From Vibrio aquaticus (GTDB lineage: Bacteria > Pseudomonadota > Gammaproteobacteria > Enterobacterales > Vibrionaceae), in contig NZ_RXZH01000002.1 in the NCBI RefSeq assembly GCF_003970385.1, forward strand, positions 248,001 through 312,000: a stretch of DNA of 64,000 nt. The letters run 5' to 3'. The notes beneath the pieces are model-generated. The model ran no database searches. It worked only from the letters and a program-made list of their open reading frames with translations, and had not been told where the DNA came from. Position numbers and translations under genes: made by a program. The first letter of the stretch is position 1. The number at the start of each line of letters is the position of its first letter. Below, piece after piece: positions 55,145 through 63,012 of this stretch.

Positions 55145-55699
55145 ATGCTTGAAACGAACAGACTACGCCTAAGACAATGGCAACCTTCAGATACAGAAGC
55201 CTACATCGCGATGAACGCAGATGAGAAAGTGATGCGCTTCTTCCCCTCGACGTTAAACCGAGAAGAGACGTTGGCGCAGATTGGCAGAGCTCATGCGTAC
55301 ATTGAAAAGCATGGCTGGGGGTTTTGGGCAGTAGAACTGAAATCAACCAATGAGTTTATTGGATTTGTTGGACTGCTAGGACAAGATGCTCAGTCAGGGT
55401 TCCCAAATGCGCCGCTGGTTGAGATTGGCTGGCGTCTGAGCTCGAAACATTGGGGAAAGGGCTACGCGCCAGAGGCTGCGCGTGCCGCTTTAAAATTTGC
55501 GTTCACTGAGCTCAAATTGAGCGAGGTGTACTCTTTTACTGCCTTGCAAAACGAGCCATCTCGCCGAGTTATGGAGAAGATCGGCATGAAAAACACTGGG
55601 CAGAACTTCCGTCATCCTAAGTTACCTAAAGGCCATGAACTTGAGCACCACTGCTTGTATCGAATCACCTCCAATCAGTGGCTAGAACAACAACAATAG
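55145..55699 (+). CDS. GNAT N-acetyltransferase (RimJ/RimL-like)
   Basis: A 184-residue acetyltransferase with LETNRLRLRQWQPSDTEAYIAMNADEKVMRFF, the acetyl-CoA loop GWRLSSKHWGKGYAPEAARAAL and ENEPSRRVMEKIGM-like motif (LQNEPSRRVMEKIGM). AAAGGA abuts the ATG at 55139 but lies six bases from the ATG at 55145, so 55145 is chosen. The substrate could be a protein N-terminus or a small amine; it cannot be told from sequence. It may be read through from ohrR, with the tandem repeat in the linker. Confidence 0.88.
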   Translation: MLETNRLRLRQWQPSDTEAYIAMNADEKVMRFFPSTLNREETLAQIGRAHAYIEKHGWGFWAVELKSTNEFIGFVGLLGQDAQSGFPNAPLVEIGWRLSSKHWGKGYAPEAARAALKFAFTELKLSEVYSFTALQNEPSRRVMEKIGMKNTGQNFRHPKLPKGHELEHHCLYRITSNQWLEQQQ

Positions 55700-55705
55700 T
55701 AGAGC

Positions 55706-56395
55706 TTACAGAACTCGGTTATCACCCGTGCTGTAAGCAATAATTTGGCTGATATGTGTTAGTGTTCTACCACTCTCTCGCTGCCAGTGAGCAAAGGCAT
55801 GACTTGCTGCTTCAAGTGAGCGTTTGGTGTCACGGCCACCTTCAATAATCTTATAGCTGCGCAGATAACTTTCGACGTCTCCCGACAAGATAAAGGTGTC
55901 CACTCCCATTTGGCGTAAGCTGTAAGGGCCGGTGTTACCACCGAGTCGGTTACCATGCTTTTTAAGGTATAACCAAAGGCTGGTGATCTCTTCACTTGGC
56001 CAGTTAGCCACCATTTCACCAAACGAGCCGTGTTTTAAGCTGGCTTCATGGATCATTTGCGCGTTAGCCAAAATGGATTTCACCTTCGCATGGTGACGAA
56101 TAATGCGCGTATCAGCGGCTTTATTGTCCCATTGCTCATCTGAGAGCATCAGCAGTGGGCCAATATTAAAACCAAAAAAGACCTCTTCAAAGTTGGGCCA
56201 CTTATTGCGTACCACCTTCCACGAAATGCCACTTTGAAAGACTTTCATGCTGAAAGCAGCCAGCCAGCGATCATTGGGGATGGCAGCCACTTCTTCGCGA
56301 TTTAACGATGGGCTCAACAGCGATTCAAGCTGCTCTTTTCCACCTTTTCTTTCTGCGGCGCGCTGATAAATGTCGTCAAACTTTTCTAATGCCAA
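55706..56395 (-). CDS. DNA-3-methyladenine glycosylase I-like protein
   Basis: A 229-residue protein of the Tag superfamily: MKVFQSGISWKVVRNKWPNFEEVFFGFN and ADTRIIRHHAKVKSILANAQMI parallel Tag's AGLSW and GIIRHRGKI segments. The zinc-binding Cys and His of E. coli Tag (an N-terminal Cys4-His17 pair and a C-terminal His-Cys pair) are not evident, so it is a Tag-like variant rather than a canonical Tag. It probably excises alkylated purines, but that is by family only. It starts 15 bases after the lipocalin's stop on the same strand, in a likely operon. Confidence 0.8.
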   Translation of the reverse strand: MALEKFDDIYQRAAERKGGKEQLESLLSPSLNREEVAAIPNDRWLAAFSMKVFQSGISWKVVRNKWPNFEEVFFGFNIGPLLMLSDEQWDNKAADTRIIRHHAKVKSILANAQMIHEASLKHGSFGEMVANWPSEEITSLWLYLKKHGNRLGGNTGPYSLRQMGVDTFILSGDVESYLRSYKIIEGGRDTKRSLEAASHAFAHWQRESGRTLTHISQIIAYSTGDNRVL

Positions 56396-56410
56396 TGGTA
56401 AATTCTCCGA

Positions 56411-56929
56411 TCAGTCATGGTTTACAAAAATCAGCTGACTGGTATCGAAACCATGCTGTTTTGCTTGAGCGATGAATTGGTCAGTAATCTCTTCACTCAC
56501 GTTTGGCGTTCTTGCGAGCAGCCATAAATAGTCGTTATTTGGCCCTGAAACAAAGGCATACTCATAAGCTTGTTGATCGAGTTCAAACACCACATATGCG
56601 CCATAGAATGGGCCGAAAAACGAAACCTTGAGATATCCTTGGTCAGAATCTTCAACAAAGTACGCCTTGCCTTCCGCTTCCTTCCACTCATTTTTCTCTG
56701 CTGAGAAACCTCTATTGATGACTTTAACGCCGCCGTCTTCTCTCATCGAGTAAGTGGCCGTTACATTGTCTAGACCACGCTCAAAGGAATGGTCTAAACG
56801 AGCGACCTCATACCAAGTCCCTAAATAACGATCGAGCTGAAAGTTTTCAACGGGTGTGACGCTTTTCGGCATGCCGAGACAGCCGCTGAGAAGTAAGGAA
56901 ATAGAAAGAATCAGAAAAGGCTTCATCAT
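56411..56929 (-). CDS. blc: Outer-membrane lipocalin lipoprotein
   Basis: A 172-residue lipocalin with a lipobox signal (LLSGC, Cys near residue 17) and the lipocalin landmarks LDRYLGTWYEVARLDHSFERGL and LARTP near the end. Blc proteins are anchored in the outer membrane and bind fatty acids and lysophospholipids. The residue after the lipobox Cys is Leu, which favours outer-membrane sorting. It begins nine bases after the small membrane protein's stop and is co-directional with the Tag-like gene. Confidence 0.92.
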   Translation of the reverse strand: MMKPFLILSISLLLSGCLGMPKSVTPVENFQLDRYLGTWYEVARLDHSFERGLDNVTATYSMREDGGVKVINRGFSAEKNEWKEAEGKAYFVEDSDQGYLKVSFFGPFYGAYVVFELDQQAYEYAFVSGPNNDYLWLLARTPNVSEEITDQFIAQAKQHGFDTSQLIFVNHD

Positions 56930-56938
56930 TCGGGCTCG

Positions 56939-57208
56939 TTATTGGTTGTTGGTTTTTGATGTTATACGCGAGATCTTGTGTCCGATAGCAAAACTGATGG
57001 TGACAAGTGTCACTGTAATGAGTGTGGCATAGACGTAGCCAACGGTCGCTGAGACGCCAAAACCCCACACCAGTGAAAAAACCAGACCTTGAAATGCTTC
57101 ATAAGGCCATTGAATGACTGGGAAGTGGGTATCGGATGCTAGCAAATAGATACAAGCCATTAAGCAAGCTAGTGAGGTAATCAAACCTGAAAATGAGTGT
57201 CTGTTCAT
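56939..57208 (-). CDS. Small membrane protein of unknown family
   Basis: An 89-residue protein with two, perhaps three, membrane helices (SGLITSLACLMACIYLLAS; FQGLVFSLVWGFGVSATVGYVY; LITVTLVTISFAIG) and a basic C-terminus. The frame extends upstream to 57280, but that overlaps the Hsp70 operon's terminator, so the ATG at 57208 (MNRHSFSG) is preferred despite a weak ribosome site. It heads a likely operon with blc and the Tag-like gene. No function can be given. Confidence 0.65.
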   Translation of the reverse strand: MNRHSFSGLITSLACLMACIYLLASDTHFPVIQWPYEAFQGLVFSLVWGFGVSATVGYVYATLITVTLVTISFAIGHKISRITSKTNNQ

Positions 57209-57224
57209 CGCCAATATCTCATTT

Positions 57225-57256
57225 GAAAAAGGCGGCTGCCAATGCTCTGGCAGCCG
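57225..57256 (-). terminator. Terminator of the DUF2760-Hsp70 operon
   Basis: CGGCTGCCA (57233-57241) pairs perfectly with TGGCAGCCG (57248-57256); on the minus strand the stem is followed by CCTTTTTC. Confidence 0.88.
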
Positions 57257-57286
57257 ATAGATAGGTGTGTTTAGGATCAACAGACC

Positions 57287-60109
57287 CTAGTTATTCACCA
57301 ATGTTAAGCCGCTTGGTAGCGCATCACCGAAGACACGTTTTGATTCGCTTTCTGAAAGCTCTTTAACTTCCGTCACCAGTGACAGCCAAGAGTCAGGGAC
57401 TTTGCTTTGTTTGAGCTTCTCAACCACTTGTGTACGGAAGTCGTCTGAAATATCAAACAGACGATCGCTAGTCTTACGACAAATCATCACCGCCGCAAAC
57501 GCAATCATTGGCTCTTTCTGCCAATTCTGTTCCATCAGCTTCGGCAACCACTGTTCAACCTGCTCACGAGGAATAACGTTGTGTTGGCTACCGTAAAGTG
57601 GCGTACGAGAAGCCAAACGACCTAATGCCCACCAATTCGCTTGTTCAAATTGGTTGTGGTTGATTGCTTTAGACAGACACCACTGCGCAAGCAGCACCTT
57701 GTCTTCAACATCCAGGTGTTCAAGCGATGCGGCTAAACGAACCATCGATTCGTAACCCATATCTTGAGCCGCTTTCGCTGATTGAGGGTTCTTCATCGCG
57801 CCTGGGTGCAGGTATTTTGCAATGTCAGCCAAGATGGTTTCTTGCTGCTCTTGGCTTAAGCCACCGGCGATACGTCGCCAGAACACCCACCAATCGGTCC
57901 AACCTTGGTGATTCTTAAACTGGATACCTTGCTGGTAGAGTCCCCATACTTGCTCAATACGCCATGAGTCGGTTGGATCGCCAAACCCAGGTCGCAGTGA
58001 AAATCCGGCTAAACGCAACCAGTTCTTCTCGTGAGGTTCAGAGCGGCGACGGCGTTTTCGACCAAGCGCAAAAGCATCAAACAGGTGACGCAGAGTAGTG
58101 AAGTCCCACTCGTCACGTTTGCCTAGCTTCTTCTCTAGTTCTTTAGCGAGAGTTTTGATCTCTTTGGAATCGCCACTTTTCTTGTTGCCGCTGTAAATGC
58201 GAGAAATAAGTTCTTTACATTCCGACAGGCGAGGGTGGAGACCCTCTTGTTCAGACTCATCGGCTTTCTGGTTGCGCACTTCAAACTCGAGCGCCCAACG
58301 CTTGCTGTCATCATCAACATGGACGCATTCCATCTTGAGCGTACCGACCTCAGTCAATTGGCAAGCCAGTTGTACTTCAACACGTTCTTTCTGGTTGGCT
58401 TGGAGTTCAACACCTTCACCTTCCAAGGTCGAAATATACGGAGGAAGTGGCGCGAACAGGTCTGCATCCACATCGACCATCACACCGTTTTGAATCGCGG
58501 TATTGTTCGTCAATGTGTCATGGGTACTGGTCAAGAGATTAAAGCGTACCGGCTCGCCCAATGTTAGAGAGAATCGGCGACCACTTAGCCGGATCTCTTG
58601 GCCTTCTTCTGTGCCTTTAGAAAGCAAACAGAGAGCTTTACCCATCTTATTCTTTTCTTGTAGATGTAAGAAGTAAGAACGAGCAGCACCACCACCGATC
58701 TTCAGCTGTGCACCACGGCGCGCTTTACCAAAAGCCACGGCACCTAATGCCACAGACCAGTCAGGGTGAGGGTTATCGAGCACCGTGACAGGGGAGCCAC
58801 GCCAATCTCCAAGTAATTGGGTAACACGCTCGGTGACAAGCTCACTGTTAAAGACACCGCCATTTAAGAGTAAGCCAACAGGGATCGCAGGTGTAGAGGT
58901 GTCCTCTTGCTTAAGCGCAGAATAAGAGACTTGTTGGTGCTGGTTAAGAAATTCAGCAACGTGTTTACTGACTGCAGGGTCAGCGACATAAGGCAATCCA
59001 AACTCAACCACCGCACTGCGGCGTTTGTCTGGGGTATCTTCGAAGTTAGACAGAGGGAAGAAGCCATCTAACGCGATTTGATGCACTTCTTGTTTGGTTA
59101 AACCAATACTCTTTGTGCCGCCGAGTAGTTTAGATCCGCTACCCAGCATGGTGATTTTCACCTCTTCAGGTGCTTCACTTGAAAGCAGTTGCTCTTTCGC
59201 TTTGCGTGTTTGCTGAATAAGTTTTGTCAGACTGGCAGCGTTAAGCTTTTTACTCTGGTTAAAGCGACTTTCAGCCAGATGAGCTAACGCTAAATCGAGG
59301 TTATCACCACCCAACATTAGGTGCTCACCCACACCAATACGGTCAAGGCCAAGTTCGTCTTGTTCACCGTTTTTAGACGAGAAACTCGCTTCAATTAAGC
59401 TTAAGTCGGTAGTACCACCGCCGACATCGCAAACTAAGATTAGCGGTAACTCTTTGAGTTCATCCGTAGCAGTTTGCTGGTGGCGTGAATACCAGTCGTA
59501 ACAAACAGCTTGCGGCTCTTCAAGCAGGACGATTTTGCTGAGCCCAGCCAGTTCTGCGGCTTCAAGGGTGAGTTTACGCGCGGTTTCATCAAACGAAGCA
59601 GGAACCGTAACCACGACATCTTGTTCTTCAAGGCGGTTACTCGGGTTGCGGTAGTTCCAAGCTAAACGAATATGATTGAGGTAACTGGCACTGGCGATAA
59701 CTGGCGAGACTTTCTCTACGTCTGCTGCGCCTGCCCAAGGAAGAATTTCAGAGTTACGATCAACCGCTTGGTGAGATAGCCAGCTCTTTGCACTGGACAC
59801 TTGGCGGCCTTCTACTTTCGCCCCTAGCTCTCGTGCCCATTCACCCACAATGACCTGAGCAATGTCGCCTGCAATTGGCTGAGGATCCCAAGGGAGAGTG
59901 AGGTCATTTGGCGAGATCTGACCTTGCGCTGGGTGATAACGAAAAGAGGGCAGTAGCGGTTTACGCACCACTTCACCCGGGCCAATTAATTGGTCAATGT
60001 CGAAAAGGGAAACTTCGGACTGTTGAAGATCGTCAGTAATTTCACAGTAAGCAACCACGGTATTTGTGGTGCCAAGGTCAATACCAACAAGAAAGCGGGG
60101 AGAAGCCAT
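57287..60109 (-). CDS. Hsp70 family protein, long form
   Basis: A 940-residue protein with an N-terminal Hsp70/actin-like ATPase: VGIDLGTTNTVVAYCEI (phosphate 1), VVVTVPASFDETARKLTLEAAELAG, ILVCDVGGGTTDLSLIEA (phosphate 2) and GLLLNGGVFNSELV. The C-terminal part (about 500-940) lacks an evident DnaK substrate domain and EEVD-type end, and is largely helical with aromatic WGLYQQGIQF and WWVFWRRIAGG stretches. It is the third gene of an operon with DUF2760 and a shorter Hsp70. A hairpin resembling a terminator lies just upstream. Clients and co-chaperones are unknown. Confidence 0.85.
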   Translation of the reverse strand: MASPRFLVGIDLGTTNTVVAYCEITDDLQQSEVSLFDIDQLIGPGEVVRKPLLPSFRYHPAQGQISPNDLTLPWDPQPIAGDIAQVIVGEWARELGAKVEGRQVSSAKSWLSHQAVDRNSEILPWAGAADVEKVSPVIASASYLNHIRLAWNYRNPSNRLEEQDVVVTVPASFDETARKLTLEAAELAGLSKIVLLEEPQAVCYDWYSRHQQTATDELKELPLILVCDVGGGTTDLSLIEASFSSKNGEQDELGLDRIGVGEHLMLGGDNLDLALAHLAESRFNQSKKLNAASLTKLIQQTRKAKEQLLSSEAPEEVKITMLGSGSKLLGGTKSIGLTKQEVHQIALDGFFPLSNFEDTPDKRRSAVVEFGLPYVADPAVSKHVAEFLNQHQQVSYSALKQEDTSTPAIPVGLLLNGGVFNSELVTERVTQLLGDWRGSPVTVLDNPHPDWSVALGAVAFGKARRGAQLKIGGGAARSYFLHLQEKNKMGKALCLLSKGTEEGQEIRLSGRRFSLTLGEPVRFNLLTSTHDTLTNNTAIQNGVMVDVDADLFAPLPPYISTLEGEGVELQANQKERVEVQLACQLTEVGTLKMECVHVDDDSKRWALEFEVRNQKADESEQEGLHPRLSECKELISRIYSGNKKSGDSKEIKTLAKELEKKLGKRDEWDFTTLRHLFDAFALGRKRRRRSEPHEKNWLRLAGFSLRPGFGDPTDSWRIEQVWGLYQQGIQFKNHQGWTDWWVFWRRIAGGLSQEQQETILADIAKYLHPGAMKNPQSAKAAQDMGYESMVRLAASLEHLDVEDKVLLAQWCLSKAINHNQFEQANWWALGRLASRTPLYGSQHNVIPREQVEQWLPKLMEQNWQKEPMIAFAAVMICRKTSDRLFDISDDFRTQVVEKLKQSKVPDSWLSLVTEVKELSESESKRVFGDALPSGLTLVNN

Positions 60110-60141
60110 AAAAAACCTTATGCTGCCATTGGAGAGACAAT

Positions 60142-60172
60142 AAAAATAACGGCACCCATTTGGGTGCCGTTT
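60142..60172 (-). terminator. Intra-operon terminator-like hairpin
   Basis: AACGGCACCC pairs with GGGTGCCGTT around ATTT; on the minus strand a T-rich run (TTATTTTTATTG) follows. It lies between the two Hsp70 genes and may reduce expression of the long form. Confidence 0.75.
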
Positions 60173-60177
60173 AAACG

Positions 60178-62100
60178 TTATGCTTGTTCGTCAGCACCTG
60201 CGTTTGAATCTTCGCGAACATCAAATTCAACGTGCCATTTTTGGCCATTGTCTGTTGCGATAGCTTCAAGATACAGAGTACCTAGTTCAGTCACACGAGA
60301 GGCTAGGGTCACTGGAACCACTTCACCTTCGCGGCGCCCTTCAGATACAGGGAGCGTGACTTGAATTTCTGGAAGCTCTTCAAGCTCATCTTGACCCCAA
60401 TGATCAAGGTGAGTACCTGCAAGATCTTCGCGGCGGACGGTAGAGCCAAAGAACTGGAAGTTAACCGGTTGGCCGATGATCAAACCAAACTCTTGGCTTG
60501 GTACATCCACACTTGACCCTTCTTCCATACCAAATGGTGCAACACATAGCGCTTCCATCGGTGGTGCCATACCAGGGATTGCTGGCATCGCGCTTTCAAT
60601 ACCTACGTAGTAGCTTGATGCGATACCACCGCGGATACGAACGCCTTGTCCACGACGAACGCTGCCGTAGTATGAAGCGCCACTTGCAACCGCTAGGTCT
60701 AGGTCTACACCCGTTAGGCGCTTCGCCATTTCAGAATCAGCATCAATTAACCATTCGTTAATCGTTTCTTCTAAACGGTTCACAAGCAGTGTTGATTTTA
60801 GAACACCACCGTTGAATAGAATTGCGGTTGGTTTGATGAAATCAGCTGCAGGCGCCGCGTCACCACCAGGCATACCCGGCATGTTGGCAAATGGGTTGAA
60901 CTCTTGCGCTGGCGCGGCTTCGCCATTTTGAGCGTTTGCTTGCTTAGTTAGGAATGCCGCGATGTGACGAGTGATACCCGCATCTTGAGCGTAAGGCAGA
61001 CCCATTTGAGTCAGTGCGCCACGGTTACGTTGAACAGGGTGTTCTGTTACTGCCACTTTAGGGAAGAAACCGTCAACCAATGTTTGTTGAACTTCTTCTT
61101 GAGTCAGTTCAGTTTTCAGTGTTGCACCTAGCAGCTTAGAACCACGGCTAGGGACTACGATTGGCACAGATTGAAGCTCTGAATCGTTCAGTAAGGCTTC
61201 TTTTGCATCACGGCAAGCGTGCGTCATCGCTTGAACCTGCCAAGGCTGTAGCTCTTTGCCATCTTGAGCCAGTTTCATCTTCAGGCGGTACGCAAGCGCT
61301 AAGTCCATGTTATCGCCGCCCAGTAGGATATGTTCACCTACTGCAATACGGCTCAATGTTAGGTTGCCTTCGTCTTCCGTTACTTCCACCAAAGAAAGGT
61401 CAGTCGTACCACCACCAACATCGACAACAAGAACGATGTCACCGACATTGACTTCATCACGCCACTTGTCGTTGCTGTTATCAATCCAGTTGTAGAGCGC
61501 AGCTTGAGGCTCTTCGAGAAGCGTTAGATGAACAAAGCCTACGTTGCGAGCCGCTTCTGCCGTTAAATCACGAGCAGCAGGGTCAAATGATGCAGGAACA
61601 GTAATCGTGACATCTTGATCGGCAAGAGGGTGACTTGGGTTTGCATGATCCCAAGCTTGCTTTAAGTGCTCTAGGTAAAGCTCCGTCGCACGAAGTGGCG
61701 AAACCTTTTCTACTTCTTCAGGGCTGCCTGCTGGCAAGAACGCATCGCGGCGGTTTACGCCACCGTGACATAGCCAAGATTTGGCACTGGCTACTAGGCG
61801 AATTGGTGTTTTAGAACCCAGGTTACGAGCGATAGCACCCAACAATGCTGTTGGCTCCGATGACCAAGGAAGAACACGAGATGAAGGGTTCATTTCATGT
61901 TCATGAGGTTGGTACAGGAAAGAACCTAGCTGGCTGCGAGTTTCGACTGTGCCAGGTGCGGTTAGCTGAGGAATAGGCATTACCTCAACACGAGCTTCTT
62001 CAACCGTTATATCAACGTAAGAGATCACGCAGTGGGTTGTACCTAAGTCAATACCGACACTAAATTGTGGCGCTTGCTGTTCTTGAATGTGATTTTCCAT
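60178..62100 (-). CDS. Hsp70 family protein, short form
   Basis: A 640-residue DnaK-like protein paralogous to the long form: VGIDLGTTHCVISYVDI, ITVPASFDPAARDLTAEAARNVG, VLVVDVGGGTTDLSLVEV and AILFNGGVLKSTLL. A proline, alanine, methionine and glycine insert (NPFANMPGMPGGDAAPAAD) sits at about residues 400-420. The C-terminal half is beta-rich and shorter than in DnaK. The ATG shares one base with the upstream DUF2760 stop (TAATG), implying translational coupling. Role beyond a chaperone-like ATPase is not known. Confidence 0.87.
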   Translation of the reverse strand: MENHIQEQQAPQFSVGIDLGTTHCVISYVDITVEEARVEVMPIPQLTAPGTVETRSQLGSFLYQPHEHEMNPSSRVLPWSSEPTALLGAIARNLGSKTPIRLVASAKSWLCHGGVNRRDAFLPAGSPEEVEKVSPLRATELYLEHLKQAWDHANPSHPLADQDVTITVPASFDPAARDLTAEAARNVGFVHLTLLEEPQAALYNWIDNSNDKWRDEVNVGDIVLVVDVGGGTTDLSLVEVTEDEGNLTLSRIAVGEHILLGGDNMDLALAYRLKMKLAQDGKELQPWQVQAMTHACRDAKEALLNDSELQSVPIVVPSRGSKLLGATLKTELTQEEVQQTLVDGFFPKVAVTEHPVQRNRGALTQMGLPYAQDAGITRHIAAFLTKQANAQNGEAAPAQEFNPFANMPGMPGGDAAPAADFIKPTAILFNGGVLKSTLLVNRLEETINEWLIDADSEMAKRLTGVDLDLAVASGASYYGSVRRGQGVRIRGGIASSYYVGIESAMPAIPGMAPPMEALCVAPFGMEEGSSVDVPSQEFGLIIGQPVNFQFFGSTVRREDLAGTHLDHWGQDELEELPEIQVTLPVSEGRREGEVVPVTLASRVTELGTLYLEAIATDNGQKWHVEFDVREDSNAGADEQA

Positions 62101-62732
62101 TACAGCTCAACCTCGGCAGGAGCAATCACTGACGCATCGTAATTTTCCGCCAGCTTAGGCAGGTTCATCGCGCTTGCTTTCCAGCCCTTATGCACAAGCG
62201 TACCGTGGAATGGCGCGCTGCCGGTTACGTTACCGGTTAGGCGAACTTCTTGTGGGTTGAAGCCTTCTTCAACCGTAATGCGAGTCTCTTCTTCTTCGCT
62301 GCGAACGTGCTCAAGCGTTACGTAGTCAGCAAGAACTTTCTGGCCGCCAGTGTGGATAACGCGAGCGGCTGCGCCCACTTCTTCATCTGAGAATGAAGTC
62401 AGGTCTTCTTTTAGGAAATCAATTAAACGCGCTTCTTGCTGCATGATTGAAAGCAACTGCATTGCAGAGTCAGTAGAAGCCGTCGCCAGTTTCGATTCAA
62501 CTTCCACGACGTTCTCGATAACTTTCTCTACTTCGACCACTTTTTCAACTTCAACGATCTTTTCGACTGGTTTTTCAACTTCAACGATTTTTTCAACCGG
62601 TTTCTCTACGACTTTCTCAACCACTTTTGACTTACGTGAAACAGCGATTAGAAGCAGAAGTACGCTTGATGCAGTAAGGCCCGCGTGAAGCATATCGAAC
62701 GTTTGAGGGATCATTTGTAAATCGACGATCAT
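62100..62732 (-). CDS. DUF2760 domain protein with VEK repeats
   Basis: A 210-residue protein: one N-terminal membrane helix (about residues 15-32, LHAGLTASSVLLLLIAV), a repetitive spacer rich in V, E and K (37-79), and a C-terminal DUF2760 domain (about 90-210, with LIDFLKEDLTSFSDEEVGAAARVIH and GTLVHKGWKAS). DUF2760 genes are regularly next to this pair of Hsp70 genes, so they probably act as one complex, with DUF2760 as membrane tether. That is inference. AGAGAA precedes the ATG. Confidence 0.88.
   Translation of the reverse strand: MIVDLQMIPQTFDMLHAGLTASSVLLLLIAVSRKSKVVEKVVEKPVEKIVEVEKPVEKIVEVEKVVEVEKVIENVVEVESKLATASTDSAMQLLSIMQQEARLIDFLKEDLTSFSDEEVGAAARVIHTGGQKVLADYVTLEHVRSEEEETRITVEEGFNPQEVRLTGNVTGSAPFHGTLVHKGWKASAMNLPKLAENYDASVIAPAEVEL
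62496..62624 (-). repeat. Coding repeat (VEK-type) in the DUF2760 gene
   Basis: The decapeptide EKPVEKIVEV occurs twice in tandem (residues 43-52 and 53-62), encoded by near-identical 30-base units, with looser VEK or VVEV copies on both sides. It is a likely recombination or slippage site. Confidence 0.75.
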
Positions 62733-63012
62733 GACAATTCTCTTTTGTTTAATGTACTGAGAGATTAGCTCAATCTCTACTTGGACTCGTAGACGAAGCT
62801 AAGAGCCTATTTGTTCTGATAAATTGGGGCAAATAGTACCATAATCAAGTCGTCTCTCTGCTATTAAAACCGCGTATATCTTGGTTTTGCTCGTTCGGTT
62901 GGTCTGTTTTTGAGCGAATTTGGGGAGGCGCTCAGTGAATTGAGTGACACCCTCGGTATTTATTAACTCTAATGCCAATAGTGCTTTAAGTATCTAAATT
63001 GATAAGGATACA

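Noticed and set aside
62350-62688. 112-residue plus-strand frame rich in Ser, Thr and Phe opposite the DUF2760 gene
   Set aside because: Its repeats are just the complement of the VEK coding repeats, so it is an artefact of that region.
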